DNA of 64,000 nt, taken from positions 1,301,023 through 1,365,022 of the forward strand of contig NZ_BMNE01000001.1 in assembly GCF_014646295.1 (NCBI RefSeq), in the 5' to 3' direction. Numbering within the stretch: the first letter of the stretch is position 1; the number at the start of each line of letters is the position of its first letter. Below the pieces are notes generated by a model. It made no database searches. It saw only the letters and a program-made list of their open reading frames with translations, and was not told the origin of the DNA. A program made the translations under genes and the position numbers. Below, piece after piece: positions 37,270 through 46,489 of this stretch. Source of the stretch: Nocardia rhizosphaerihabitans (GTDB lineage Bacteria > Actinomycetota > Actinomycetes > Mycobacteriales > Mycobacteriaceae).

Positions 37270-38643
37270 CTAACGGGGCGGGATGTGCTGGGTGAGCCAG
37301 TCGGTGACGTAGGTCAGCACGGCCGGGTCGATGGTGGTCTCGATGGTGGCGTATTCGCTGGGTTTGCCGGTCTCGGTGGGCTGCATCAGGTGGTTGAGGC
37401 CGGGAAAGGTGTACACGGTCGCGTCGGGGTCGCCCGCCAGGTTGGCCCGCATCGGCTCTTCGTTCTGGGACACGAGGACCTGCTGGTCCTTCTCGCCGAA
37501 GAAGGCGAGCACGGGAATCCGCAGCGCTTCCAGCGCCGGTTTCGGGTCGTAGGTGATGAACGAGGCCATGTACGGGGTGTTGAAGGAATCGACGGCCTCC
37601 TGCGGCGCGCGTTCCTCGGCGGGCAGCGAATCGTTGTGCTGCTGGGCGAAGGCCTTGGCCCCGTCGATGTCGCCGGAGCGCAGCAGTGTCGACCACTGGG
37701 TGACGTAGTCGACCTGCTCGTCGATCTTGTCCTGCGGTTCGCCCGCCGCGGCCATGATGACCTTGTTCTGCTCGATCAGCACATCGGCGCCGACCACCGA
37801 TGGCCCGGCCATGAGCACCGCGAACGCGACATTGCTGTCGGGACGGGCGGCGACCAGCGGGGCGAGATAACCGCCCTCGCTGTGCCCGAACAACCCGACC
37901 TTCGCCGGGTCGATCTCGGGGCGATCGCGCAGGAACGCGACCCCGGCAGCCGCGTCCCCGGCCAGGTCGGCGTAGGTGGCGTCGTCGAGTTTTCCGCTGG
38001 TGCCGCCGACGCCGCGGTCGTCGGTGCGCAGCACGGCGTAGCCCGCGCGGGTGAAGGTGTCGGCCAGCAGCAGGAACGGGCGGTGGCCCATCAGGTCTTC
38101 GTCGCGGTCCTGCGGGCCGCTGCCGGTGATCAGCAGAATGGCCGGAAATGGACCTGTGCCTTCGGGTTCGGTGAGGGTGCCCGCGATGGTGATGTCGCCG
38201 TTGCGGTAGGTGACGTCCTCGCTGCGATACGGGTACGGCGGTTTCGGGTCCTGCGGGCGGGCGAGGCCCTCGACCTGGCCGCGGTGCAGCACCAGCGGCG
38301 TCGTCTGGCCGGACTGCACCCAGTCACCGGCGATCTGCTCGCCGTCGAGTTTGCCGCGGAACCCGGGATCGCCCGGCACGTCGGGAATCGTGAACTCGAC
38401 CCGATCGGGTTCGGTGCGCACATCTTTCAACGTCGCGGCGCGCACGCCCTGCACCGGGATGTCGATGGTGGCCGAGCCGTTCTCGGCGAAGGTCACCCCG
38501 ATCGAGATCGGCTGACCCGGCACCTCGATGTCACCGTGCCACGGCCCCTGGACCGCGGGCCCCGCTTCCTCGTCCGAGGAACACCCCGTCACCAGCGCGG
38601 CGACGACGAACAGAACCGAAACGATCACTCGACCGGTGCGCAT
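37270..38643 (-). CDS. Lipoprotein alpha/beta hydrolase
   Basis: A 457-residue lipoprotein with lipobox LVTGC ending at Cys 21, starting at ATG 38643. The first 140 residues are a beta-rich accessory domain (VFxENGSATIDIPVQGV-like strands, GKLDGEQIAGDWVQSGQTTPL). The catalytic domain has nucleophile Ser in GHSEGG, the acid in FFGEKDQQV and the base His in FPGLNHLM, and the oxyanion region ILLITGSGPQDRDED. This two-domain layout is found in secreted serine hydrolases of unknown natural substrate. It lies between gatB and pfkA, on the same strand as both. Confidence 0.88.
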   Translation of the reverse strand: MRTGRVIVSVLFVVAALVTGCSSDEEAGPAVQGPWHGDIEVPGQPISIGVTFAENGSATIDIPVQGVRAATLKDVRTEPDRVEFTIPDVPGDPGFRGKLDGEQIAGDWVQSGQTTPLVLHRGQVEGLARPQDPKPPYPYRSEDVTYRNGDITIAGTLTEPEGTGPFPAILLITGSGPQDRDEDLMGHRPFLLLADTFTRAGYAVLRTDDRGVGGTSGKLDDATYADLAGDAAAGVAFLRDRPEIDPAKVGLFGHSEGGYLAPLVAARPDSNVAFAVLMAGPSVVGADVLIEQNKVIMAAAGEPQDKIDEQVDYVTQWSTLLRSGDIDGAKAFAQQHNDSLPAEERAPQEAVDSFNTPYMASFITYDPKPALEALRIPVLAFFGEKDQQVLVSQNEEPMRANLAGDPDATVYTFPGLNHLMQPTETGKPSEYATIETTIDPAVLTYVTDWLTQHIPPR

Positions 38644-38690
38644 ACGGCAACGGTACCGACGCGCACCGAAAAGTCGAGGACCGCAGCGGC

Positions 38691-39725
38691 TCAGCCGAAG
38701 AAGGCCTTCGCCTCGCTGAGCCGCTCGGCGGGAACCCGCTTGAGCTGCTTGGTGGCTTCCGACAGCGGCACGAGCCCGATGTTCGTGCCGTGCAGGGCCA
38801 CCATCTGCCCGAAGTGCCCCGCGTGCACCGCCTCCGCCGCGTGCACACCGAACCGGGTCGCGAGGATACGGTCGTAGGGCGTCGGACTGCCGCCGCGCTG
38901 CACGTGACCGAGCACGGTGGTGCGGACTTCCTTGCCGATGCGGCGTTCGATCTCCGAACCCAACTGCTGGGCGACGCCGGTGAACCGCTCGTGGCCGAAC
39001 TCGTCGATCCCGCCCTCCCGCAGCGCGAAGCCGGAATCGGGTGCGGGATGCGCGCCCTCGGCGACCACGCAGATGAAGTGCTTGTCGCCGCGCTGGAAGC
39101 GGCTCTTGATCAGCGCGCACACCTGCGCCACGTCGAACGGCTCCTCGGGCACCAGGGTCAGATGCGCGCCCGCGGCGATGCCGGAGTTCAGCGCGATCCA
39201 GCCCGCGTGCCGGCCCATCACCTCGACCAGCATCACCCGCTGATGGGATTCGGCGGTGGTGTGCAGGCGGTCGATGGCCTCGGTGGCGATCGACAGGGCG
39301 GTGTCGTGGCCGAATGTGACGTCGGTGCAGTCGATGTCGTTGTCGATGGTCTTGGGCACGCCGACCACCGGAACGCCCTCGTCGGAGAGCCAGCTCGCCG
39401 CGGTCAGCGTGCCCTCGCCGCCGATCGGGATCAATGCTTCGATGCCGTTGTCGTCGAGGGTCTGCTTGATCCGGCCGAGCCCGGCGAGCAGCACGTCGGG
39501 GTTGGTGCGCGCCGTGCCGAGCATGGTGCCGCCCTTGGTGAGCAGCCGGTCGGTGCGGTCGTCGTTGAGGATGCGGATCTTGCGGTCTTCTAGCAGGCCG
39601 CGCCAGCCGTCCTCGAACCCGACGATCGAGTCGCCGTAGCGGCCGTTCGCGGTGCGGACTACAGCCCGGATCACCGCGTTCAGGCCTGGACAGTCTCCGC
39701 CTCCGGTCAAGACTCCGATGCGCAT
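38691..39725 (-). CDS. pfkA: 6-phosphofructokinase (group III)
   Basis: PfkA phosphorylates fructose 6-phosphate in glycolysis. The 344-residue protein closely follows the M. tuberculosis enzyme: [20 protein letters not shown] at the start, [11 protein letters not shown] near residue 100, [12 protein letters not shown] near 125 and [13 protein letters not shown] near 165. ATG 39725 is used because the homologue begins MRIGVL; ATG 39734 would add three residues. The donor-selecting positions combine Gly in GGEGT with Lys in PKTIDND, so ATP or pyrophosphate use is not decided by motif alone. Confidence 0.97.
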   Translation of the reverse strand: MRIGVLTGGGDCPGLNAVIRAVVRTANGRYGDSIVGFEDGWRGLLEDRKIRILNDDRTDRLLTKGGTMLGTARTNPDVLLAGLGRIKQTLDDNGIEALIPIGGEGTLTAASWLSDEGVPVVGVPKTIDNDIDCTDVTFGHDTALSIATEAIDRLHTTAESHQRVMLVEVMGRHAGWIALNSGIAAGAHLTLVPEEPFDVAQVCALIKSRFQRGDKHFICVVAEGAHPAPDSGFALREGGIDEFGHERFTGVAQQLGSEIERRIGKEVRTTVLGHVQRGGSPTPYDRILATRFGVHAAEAVHAGHFGQMVALHGTNIGLVPLSEATKQLKRVPAERLSEAKAFFG

Positions 39726-39753
39726 GGCGTTCATCTTGCCGCACCGGCGGTGA

Positions 39754-40650
39754 TCAGGGGCAGTTGCCTCCGGCCAGTTCGCCGAGGTGACCCGAGATCA
39801 GGGTCGCCATCTTGTCCAGCATGGTCATGCCGTCGGCGAAGGCGCCCGAATCCGGTTGCGCGGCGAAGGCGATCGCGATCCGGCCCGAGGGCGAATCGAT
39901 GAGACCGAACTGGCGGACCAGGTACTTCCCCGAGGGATCAGGTCCCCATCCACCCTTGAATTCGGCACTGCCGAACGCGCCGAGGCCCCAGCGGTGGCTC
40001 GCCACGATCTGCTGCATGAGACCGACCACGCGCTGACTCTGCGGCAGGCACGGCAGGTGCGCGGCGAAACGCACCTGATCGGCCAGCGACCATTCGGCCT
40101 GGCCGTAGATCGAGGCGTCGGAACGAGTGCGCACCGCGGGCACGGTGGTATTGGTGTCGCCGCCTTCGCGCAACACGTTCTGCACGGACTCGGCCGCCGC
40201 GGCGCCTGAGCCGAGCGACTGCCACAGCGTGTCGGCGGCCCCGTTGTCGGAGGCGGTGATGGCGGCGGTCGCGGTCGTGCTGTACGACGCGTTGTTGCGT
40301 AGCGCTGCGATCGCCAGCGGCACCTTGATGGTCGACCAGGCCGGGCCCGTGGTCCAGGTGCCGAAGGTGACCATCTTCTCGCCGTCGACCGGCATGATCG
40401 CCAGGCCGAGGCTGCCGCGGAAGCCCTGCTGGAGCGCGGCGAAGTCGCCGGCCAGGCTGCCGGGTACCGCGATCGAGAAGTTGCCCGCACCCGCACCGGG
40501 ATCCACCGCTGCGGCGGTCGTGGTCGTGGTCTGCGCGGTCGAGGACTTCGGCTCGCCGCCGCAGCCGGCCACGAACAGGACGACGGCCCCGAGCAGCGCG
40601 GCGAGCACCGTTGGGACAGGACCTCGGTCTTTCGTCATCATGTGAAGCAT
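39754..40650 (-). CDS. Lipoprotein of the beta-lactamase/transpeptidase fold
   Basis: A 298-residue lipoprotein, lipobox FVAGC ending at Cys 30, followed by a Thr/Ala-rich linker. The serine-hydrolase motifs can be seen: Ser 106-Thr-Ile-Lys 109 (SxxK), Ser-Asp-Asn 134-136 (SDN), and Lys-Gly-Gly in EFKGGWGPD near residue 236. The Lys-Gly-Gly replaces the usual KTG/KSG triad. These positions fit a class A beta-lactamase-like fold; substrate and activity are unknown. A paralogue with the same motifs is at 59777-60682. Start ATG 40650; ATG 40641 is also possible. Confidence 0.85.
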   Translation of the reverse strand: MLHMMTKDRGPVPTVLAALLGAVVLFVAGCGGEPKSSTAQTTTTTAAAVDPGAGAGNFSIAVPGSLAGDFAALQQGFRGSLGLAIMPVDGEKMVTFGTWTTGPAWSTIKVPLAIAALRNNASYSTTATAAITASDNGAADTLWQSLGSGAAAAESVQNVLREGGDTNTTVPAVRTRSDASIYGQAEWSLADQVRFAAHLPCLPQSQRVVGLMQQIVASHRWGLGAFGSAEFKGGWGPDPSGKYLVRQFGLIDSPSGRIAIAFAAQPDSGAFADGMTMLDKMATLISGHLGELAGGNCP

Positions 40651-40748
40651 CTTCGTTTCTAAACTCCCCCCGGGCTTCGGTGCCGGGGTAGCAGTTCCGA
40701 CACCGTACTGGGCAGTATGGCCGAACGCACACTTCGACCGCGAAACAC

Positions 40749-41558
40749 TCAGGTCAGACGGTGTTCACCGGTGTAGATATTCATCGTTTCCCCGCGCAGG
40801 AAACCCACCAGCGTCAGATCCGACTCGGCGGCCAGATCGACGGCGAGCGAACTCGGCGCCGACACCGCGGCCAGGATCGGGATGCCTGCCATCACCGCCT
40901 TCTGGGCGAGCTCGAAGGACGCGCGGCTGCTGACGACGAGGATCAGCTCGTGCGCCGGGATCCGGTTCTCGCGCACCGCCCAGCCGATCACCTTGTCGAC
41001 GGCGTTGTGCCTGCCGATGTCCTCGCGCAGTGCGACCAGGGTGCCGTCGGCGGTGAACAGGCCGGCCGCGTGCAGGCCGCCGGTGGCCTCGAAGAGCTTC
41101 TGCCCGGCGCGCAGCTGTTTCGGCAGCCCGCCCAGGGTGTCGGTGGCGACGAGCGCGGTGTCGTGCGGGATCGGGTAGCGGGTGTGCGTGCGCACCTCGT
41201 CGAGCGCGGACTTGCCGCAGAGCCCGCAGGAGCCGGTGGTGAGGAAGTTGCGGGTATGCAGCGGGACCGGCGCGCGCAGGCGGATGTCGAGGACGTTGTA
41301 GGTATTGCGTCCTTCGCTGTCGGTGCCCGCGCAGTAGCGCGCGCTCACGACGTCGTCGGCCGAGCCGATGATGTCCTCGCCGAAGAGGAATCCGTGCACC
41401 AGGTCGATGTCGTTGCCCGGGGTGCGCATGGTGACGGTGAGCGACTGCCCGTCGACGCGGATCTCCAGCGGTTCCTCCACCGCGAGGGTGTCGGGTCGCT
41501 GGATCCGCCCGGCCGGGGACAGCCGGGTCGTCTTGCGCCGTGCGGTGACTCTGCTCAT
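40749..41558 (-). CDS. fdhD: Formate dehydrogenase accessory sulfurtransferase FdhD
   Basis: FdhD transfers sulfur from IscS to the molybdenum cofactor before its insertion into formate dehydrogenase, making it active. The 269-residue protein has the persulfide cysteines Cys 111 and Cys 114 (SCGLCGKSALDEV), then AGLFTADGTLVALREDIGRHNAVDKVIGW in the conserved core. ATG 41558 has GAGGACA upstream. It lies near the molybdoenzyme gene at 44150, which is the likely client, although on the opposite strand. Confidence 0.96.
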   Translation of the reverse strand: MSRVTARRKTTRLSPAGRIQRPDTLAVEEPLEIRVDGQSLTVTMRTPGNDIDLVHGFLFGEDIIGSADDVVSARYCAGTDSEGRNTYNVLDIRLRAPVPLHTRNFLTTGSCGLCGKSALDEVRTHTRYPIPHDTALVATDTLGGLPKQLRAGQKLFEATGGLHAAGLFTADGTLVALREDIGRHNAVDKVIGWAVRENRIPAHELILVVSSRASFELAQKAVMAGIPILAAVSAPSSLAVDLAAESDLTLVGFLRGETMNIYTGEHRLT

Positions 41559-41571
41559 CACGTGTCCTCGC

Positions 41572-42207
41572 CTAACCGGTCGCGAAGCCGGCGACAAGGT
41601 TGATCGTCGTCGCGAGAATGACCGTGCCGAAAGCGTACGACAGCAGGCAGTGGCGCAGTGCGACCGCTCGGATCGTCTCGTCGCTGACGTTGGTGTCGGA
41701 GACCTGGTAGGTCATGCCGAGGTTGTAGCTGAAGTAGAAGTAGTCGCGGTAGTCCGGGTCCCGCTGCATGTTGAAGTCGATCCCACCGGCGGGCGACCGG
41801 TAGTAGAGGTAGGCGTAGCGGGCCGCGTACATCAGATGCACCGCAGCCCAGGTCATGAACACCCCGCCCAGCGCGATCGCCGCCGCGATCTCGCCGGACT
41901 CGGAGTGCCGCAGCACGAGGACCACCACGATGCCGACCAGCCCGCTCAGCGTGGCGGCGACGACCGACAATTCCTCGATGAACGGCTGGAAGTCCTCCCT
42001 GCGGGCAACCTGCCGCGTGCGACCAGGGCTCATCGGCCACAGCACTGTCCACCCGACGATCACGAAAACGGTTGCCGCCGTGACTATCCCGGTCAGCACA
42101 CCCAGCGGGGGCTCGCGCAGGGACCCGACGATCAGCCCGACAGCCAGGCCGATGACCGATGAGCCGAGCAGACGAGTGACCGCAGACAGCAGCAACCGTG
42201 CGCCCAT
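41572..42207 (-). CDS. DUF1345 membrane protein
   Basis: A 211-residue membrane protein with about five hydrophobic segments and the conserved DUF1345 features DYRDYFYFSYNLGMTYQVSD, ALRHCLLSYAFGTVILATTINL and the short SDTNVSDETIR between them. DUF1345 has no assigned function. It ends 14 nt before fdhD on the same strand, so the two are probably co-transcribed. Confidence 0.87.
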   Translation of the reverse strand: MGARLLLSAVTRLLGSSVIGLAVGLIVGSLREPPLGVLTGIVTAATVFVIVGWTVLWPMSPGRTRQVARREDFQPFIEELSVVAATLSGLVGIVVVLVLRHSESGEIAAAIALGGVFMTWAAVHLMYAARYAYLYYRSPAGGIDFNMQRDPDYRDYFYFSYNLGMTYQVSDTNVSDETIRAVALRHCLLSYAFGTVILATTINLVAGFATG

Positions 42208-42237
42208 GCCGATGCACAGTACTCGACAGTTGCCGGG

Positions 42238-42564
42238 TCATAGCTGAATTCGATCGAGGGTGGCGAAGTCGAGCTCCCGCGCGGTGCGGTCGAGCGCGGT
42301 GGTGAGCACCGAAGCGGGTTCGGCGACCGCCGTGACCAGCGCGGTCGGCGAGAATCCGCCTGGCCACAGCACGAGTCGCTCCCCCTCCAGGGTGAGTCCC
42401 TCGAACGTGCGCCCGCGCCGGACCAGCGGAACACCCAGCTCGTGTTCGAGTTCGCGGATCGCCTCGGACAGGGCGGGCTGGGAGACGTAGCAGGCCGCGG
42501 CCGCGCGGGCGAAGTGCCGTTCGCGGGCGAGGGCGACGAAGTACTCGAGCTGACGGAACAGCAT
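42238..42564 (-). CDS. LysR-family regulator, truncated to the DNA-binding domain
   Basis: A 108-residue protein with an intact LysR helix-turn-helix ([20 protein letters not shown], then [20 protein letters not shown] and [12 protein letters not shown]). After residue 70 the expected dimerisation linker and inducer-binding domain are absent; the remaining 38 residues end [16 protein letters not shown] one-base shift at TGG would restore ARRILADR, the normal continuation, but the restored frame soon loses LysR character. It therefore looks like a LysR gene that suffered deletion. Whether the short product acts as a DNA-binding remnant is unknown. Confidence 0.65.
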   Translation of the reverse strand: MLFRQLEYFVALARERHFARAAAACYVSQPALSEAIRELEHELGVPLVRRGRTFEGLTLEGERLVLWPGGFSPTALVTAVAEPASVLTTALDRTARELDFATLDRIQL

Positions 42565-42576
42565 GCGCCCCCGCGG

Positions 42577-42750
42577 TCAGTCGTCCTCGGCGTCGTCGGC
42601 GGCTTTGTTGCGTGCCCGCGCGATCTCGAGTGCCCGCTCGGCGGTGGCCTGGTCGGGGTACGGGCCCATCCGGTCGCCGTACCAGCAGGTCTTGCCCTGT
42701 TCGGCCTTATGGTGCTTGATGCAGTAGTACCACTGGTTGTCATCAGCCAT
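42577..42750 (-). CDS. Small conserved actinobacterial SPOR-like protein
   Basis: A 57-residue protein from ATG 42750: ADDNQWYYCIKHHKAEQGKT, then DRMGPYPDQATAERALEIAR and an acidic end. Actinobacteria commonly encode this as a free-standing gene; two Cys and two His lie close together near the start. CATACT lies 6 nt before the ATG, in the position of a -10 box for a leaderless mRNA. The same frame is open upstream through the FUSC gene, so the sequence may also be made as a C-terminal extension of that transporter. Confidence 0.75.
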   Translation of the reverse strand: MADDNQWYYCIKHHKAEQGKTCWYGDRMGPYPDQATAERALEIARARNKAADDAEDD

Positions 42751-43821
42751 GCCGACAGTATGCAACGATTCGCATACCGGCGTCTCGCAGGTCGGGCCGG
42801 AGTTCGCCGCCGGTTCGCGGATCAGTAGCGCGACAGCTATTCCCACCGCGACACCGATCACCGTGTCCACGCCGCGGTCGGTGAGCAGGGCCAGCGGATC
42901 GGTCGGCTCGGCCAGTTCCGTCATGGCCATGATGAGCGGGGTGAAGAACCCGAGCGCGACCGCGTAGTGGCGGGCCATGAACAGCTCGGTCGGATACAGC
43001 AGCGCGATGATCGCCAGCGCCAGCATCGCCGGGCTCGGGCCGGGGATCAGCAGCGGCGCGGTGACCGCGAGACCGACGAAGGTGCCGACGACCCGGTGCA
43101 GGCCACGGGTGATCCGGTCGCGGGAGGTCGCCGCGGCCAGCGGCACCGCGGCGCCCGCCATCGCCCAGTTGGCGTGGCCGACGCCGAGCAGCAGCCCGAT
43201 GCCGCCGGAGATCGAGATCGCCAGCGCGTAGCGGCCCGCCTGGACGAACGAGACCCGGCCGGTCCGGTGCGGCGGGATCGTCGTGCGCGGGGCGCAGGCG
43301 CCTGCCCGGCGCTCCCGGCCGGTGGACTCGAACCAGCCGACCGCGACGCACAGCACGGCGGTGCACGTACAGATCACCAGCGCCAGGAGCGGATCGGGCT
43401 GGGTGCCCGCCACCATCGCGATCGCCCCGAACGCGAAGATCCCGAAGAACGGGCCCTCCGGCCGCAACCCGAGCCGGTCGGTGATCGGCGAGGCCACCGC
43501 GGCGAAGGCGGCCACCGCCGAGACCAGCACGGCGGGCGAGGCGTGCAGGCGGGCGAGCAGGATGCCCGCGCCGACGGCGCCGACCAGCATCACCGCGGCC
43601 TCGCTCTGATGGATCAGCCGCTGCCGTGGCGACTCGGCGAAGCCGTACATGCCGGTGAAGGAGCCGAACACAGCGTAGATGAGCAGGTCGGTGCGGCCCG
43701 CGGCGATCAGCATCAGGCCGGGGATCGCCAGGCCGACGAACACCCTGGCGGCGGGCAGGTGATCGATGTCGGTGACGAACCGTCGCATCGGCGGGCGCGC
43801 CAGGGTCGACATGGTGCGCAA
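42577..43821 (-). CDS. FUSC-type aromatic-acid exporter-like membrane protein, read through into a small downstream gene
   Basis: A frame of 414 codons. TTG 43821 has GGAGGA at good spacing; ATG 43812 is the alternative. Residues 10-355 are a FUSC-like membrane protein: five to six helices, a cytoplasmic loop, then a second membrane block (YALAISISGGIGLLLGVGHA, ITRGLHRVVGTFVGLAV). No stop ends it; the frame passes through a 25-residue linker (EPAANSGPTCETPVCESLHT) into the small SPOR-like protein at 42750. The linker DNA looks like the promoter region of the small gene, so a lost stop codon is likely. It resembles exporters for aromatic acids or other anions, without proof. Confidence 0.75.
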   Translation of the reverse strand: MRTMSTLARPPMRRFVTDIDHLPAARVFVGLAIPGLMLIAAGRTDLLIYAVFGSFTGMYGFAESPRQRLIHQSEAAVMLVGAVGAGILLARLHASPAVLVSAVAAFAAVASPITDRLGLRPEGPFFGIFAFGAIAMVAGTQPDPLLALVICTCTAVLCVAVGWFESTGRERRAGACAPRTTIPPHRTGRVSFVQAGRYALAISISGGIGLLLGVGHANWAMAGAAVPLAAATSRDRITRGLHRVVGTFVGLAVTAPLLIPGPSPAMLALAIIALLYPTELFMARHYAVALGFFTPLIMAMTELAEPTDPLALLTDRGVDTVIGVAVGIAVALLIREPAANSGPTCETPVCESLHTVGMADDNQWYYCIKHHKAEQGKTCWYGDRMGPYPDQATAERALEIARARNKAADDAEDD

Positions 43822-44149
43822 CGTGGTTCCTCCGAAGGGTCGGTCACGGGGCGATGTCCCCTGGGCCGATGAACCATCGTCCACGACCGCCGATGTGCGC
43901 GTCAAACCACGTCGACGCAGGTGGGAGGTGATTTTCGGCACCCTCATCTAGGGTGATAAGCGCGGCCTATCGGGTGCTCGCAAGTCGGTCTTGGACGCGG
44001 CGGGGCGCGCGCGGGCGCAGACTCGACCGGTCGCCCGCGACACGCGGTCGGTGGGCCGGAACCAGGCCTACGCCACTCCGTGACCTCGGCGGTAGAGAAT
44101 CCCAAGCGGGCACCGACAGGCTTCGTACTCTCGTCGAAGGGAACATGTC
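43822..44149. other. Intergenic region upstream of the molybdoenzyme gene
   Basis: About 330 nt between divergent starts with no supported gene. CACCCT and AGGGTG form a 6-bp inverted repeat with a 5-nt spacer (43939-43955), a possible operator or part of a promoter. AGGGAAC (44139-44145) is the ribosome site for the gene at 44150. Confidence 0.4.
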
Positions 44150-46471
44150 ATGGCTGACGGTCCGTTCACCTCGTACGACCCGGACAGCGGCCCGAGCGGC
44201 GCCGCGGATCGTGACGCCGTACCGAAGGTCAAGCCCTACCACCACCCCGCCGCGGGCTGGGGCGCCGCGATGGCCGTCGGCAAGTTCATGGTCTTGAAGG
44301 AGCACGAGCCGCTCATCGGGACCAAGGCCATCCTCGAGATGAACCACGCCTCGCACGGCTTCGACTGTCCCGGCTGCGCCTGGCCCGACGCGACCGACGG
44401 CCTGCTGCTCGACGTCTGCGAGAACGGCATCAAGCACGTCACCTGGGAGATGACCCACAAGCGCTGCACCCCGGAGTTCTTCGCCGAGCACACCGTCAGC
44501 GAGCTGGCCACCTGGAGCGACTACGACCTGGAGGACCAGGGCAGGCTCACCCACCCGATGGTCTACGACGCCGAGACCGACCACTACGTGCCGATCAGCT
44601 GGCCCGACGCGTTCGAGATGGTGGGCAAGGCGCTGCGCGAACTGCCCGACCCCAACCTGGCCGCCTTCTACACCTCCGGCAGGCTCGGCAACGAGGCCAC
44701 GTTCCTCTACCAGCTGATGGTGCGCGAACTGGGCACCAACAACCTGCCCGACTGTTCCAACATGTGTCACGAGGCGAGCGGTCGCGCCCTGCAGGCCTCG
44801 CTCGGTACGGGCAAGGGCACCTGCGACATCGAGGACTGGGACAAGGCCGACGCGCTGTTCGTGATGGGCATCAACGCCGCGTCCAACGCGCCGCGCATGC
44901 TCACCGCGCTGGCCGAGGCGCACAAGCGCGGCGCCCAGATCGTGCACGTCAACCCGCTGGTCGAGGCGGGCGCGCGCAATACGATCATCCCGCACGACTT
45001 CGCCGCGATGGCCACCTTCCACGCCACCAAGACCAGCACCATGAACATGCAGGTGCGCATCGGCGGTGACTTCGCGCTGATGCGCGGCATCGCCAAACAT
45101 GTTCTGGAAGAAGCGGAGACGGACCCGAAGGCGCTCGATCACGAGTTCATCGAGCGCTACACCACCGGCTTCGACGACTACGTGCGCGAGGTCAAGGACA
45201 CCACCTGGGCGGAGATCCAAAGGCAATCGGGCTTGAGCGAGAACGAGATCCGCAAAGCGGCGGGCATCTACTGCGACTCCGACCGCACCGTCATCAGCTG
45301 GTGCCTGGGCATCACCCAGCACGAGCACGGCGTCGACACGATCCGCGAGATCGTCAATGTGCTTCTCCTGCGCGGCAATCTGGGCCGCGAGGGCGCAGGC
45401 CCGTCGCCGGTGCGCGGGCACAGCAATGTGCAGGGCAATCGCACCTGCGGCATCGCCAACAACCCGACCACGGAGTTCCTCGACCGGCTGGCGCAGGTGT
45501 GCAAGATCGATGTGCCGCGTGAGAACGGCTACGACGTGGTCGGCACGATCCAGGCGATGCAGGCGGGCAAGCTCGAGTTCTTCCTCAGCATGGGCGGCAA
45601 TTTCGTCGCCGCCGCCCCCGACAGCGCCTACACGTTCGCCGCGTTCCAGAAGTGCGGCTTCACGGTCAATGTCAGTACCAAGCTGAACCGCAGCCACGTC
45701 ATCCACGGCAAGCGCGCGCTGATCCTGCCGTGCATCGGCCGCACCGAACGCGATATCCAGCGCCGCGGTCCGCAGATCACGTCGATGGAGAACGGCATGG
45801 CCGTGGTGCACATGTCACGTGGCATGAAGAAGCCCGCGTCACCGCATCTGCTGTCGGAGCCCGCGATCCTGGCCGGCATCGCGAAAGCCGCACTGCCCGA
45901 GACGAAGACGCCGTGGGAGTACTACATCGAGGACTACGACCGCATCCGCGACACCATGTCGAAGGTGCTGCCCGGCTTCGAGGACTACAACCGCCGGGTC
46001 CGGCTGCCGCTGGGTTTCCGCATCCGCCAGCCCGCCCGCGAGCTGATCTTCCTGACGCCGTCGGGCAAGGCGGAGTTCTCGACGGTGACACTGCCGGACA
46101 CCATCAATCCGCCCGGCGTGCTCACGCTGGCGACCCAGCGCTCGCACGACCAGTGGAACACCAGCATCTACTCCGACAGCGACCGCTATCGGGGCGTGAA
46201 GAACCTGCGCACGCTGATCTTCATGAACGAACACGATATGCGCGAGCGCGGGCTGAAGGAGTTCGACGAGGTCGACATCACCAGCACCGCCAGAGACGGG
46301 TCGACCCGCTCGCTGCATCGGTACAAGGTCGTCCCCTACGACATTCCGCCGGGCTGCGCCGCCGGGTACATGCCGGAGATGAATGTGCTGTGCGCGATCG
46401 GCGATTTCAGTACCGAGAGCGATCAGCCGCTGATGAAGAGCGTGAAAGTCACTGTCACACCGTCGAGTTGA
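44150..46471 (+). CDS. fdhF: FdhF/YdeP-type molybdopterin oxidoreductase, alpha subunit
   Basis: A 773-residue molybdenum-cofactor enzyme of the FdhF/YdeP branch, from ATG 44150. Cys 73 and Cys 76 (FDCPGCAWPD) supply Fe-S ligands in the short pattern of this branch; a Cys in NLPDCSNMCHEASGRAL is at the position where formate dehydrogenases carry the Mo ligand. Later motifs include HVNPLVEAGARNT and NLGREGAGPSPVRGHSNVQG, the usual cofactor-binding loops. No twin-arginine signal is visible, so it is cytoplasmic. Formate is the likely but unproven substrate; FdhD is nearby on the other strand. Two small genes follow within 20 nt, apparently in one operon. Confidence 0.93.
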   Translation: MADGPFTSYDPDSGPSGAADRDAVPKVKPYHHPAAGWGAAMAVGKFMVLKEHEPLIGTKAILEMNHASHGFDCPGCAWPDATDGLLLDVCENGIKHVTWEMTHKRCTPEFFAEHTVSELATWSDYDLEDQGRLTHPMVYDAETDHYVPISWPDAFEMVGKALRELPDPNLAAFYTSGRLGNEATFLYQLMVRELGTNNLPDCSNMCHEASGRALQASLGTGKGTCDIEDWDKADALFVMGINAASNAPRMLTALAEAHKRGAQIVHVNPLVEAGARNTIIPHDFAAMATFHATKTSTMNMQVRIGGDFALMRGIAKHVLEEAETDPKALDHEFIERYTTGFDDYVREVKDTTWAEIQRQSGLSENEIRKAAGIYCDSDRTVISWCLGITQHEHGVDTIREIVNVLLLRGNLGREGAGPSPVRGHSNVQGNRTCGIANNPTTEFLDRLAQVCKIDVPRENGYDVVGTIQAMQAGKLEFFLSMGGNFVAAAPDSAYTFAAFQKCGFTVNVSTKLNRSHVIHGKRALILPCIGRTERDIQRRGPQITSMENGMAVVHMSRGMKKPASPHLLSEPAILAGIAKAALPETKTPWEYYIEDYDRIRDTMSKVLPGFEDYNRRVRLPLGFRIRQPARELIFLTPSGKAEFSTVTLPDTINPPGVLTLATQRSHDQWNTSIYSDSDRYRGVKNLRTLIFMNEHDMRERGLKEFDEVDITSTARDGSTRSLHRYKVVPYDIPPGCAAGYMPEMNVLCAIGDFSTESDQPLMKSVKVTVTPSS

Positions 46472-46489
46472 ACCGCCGAGGAGAGCATC

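Noticed and set aside
35743..39725. gatA and gatC expected near gatB
   Set aside because: The genes beside gatB are a hydrolase and pfkA; no GatA or GatC frame could be found in the window.
42365..42372. The LysR frame break as a simple sequencing error
   Set aside because: Adding one base restores only ARRILADR, and the sequence after it does not continue as a LysR domain, so a larger change is needed.
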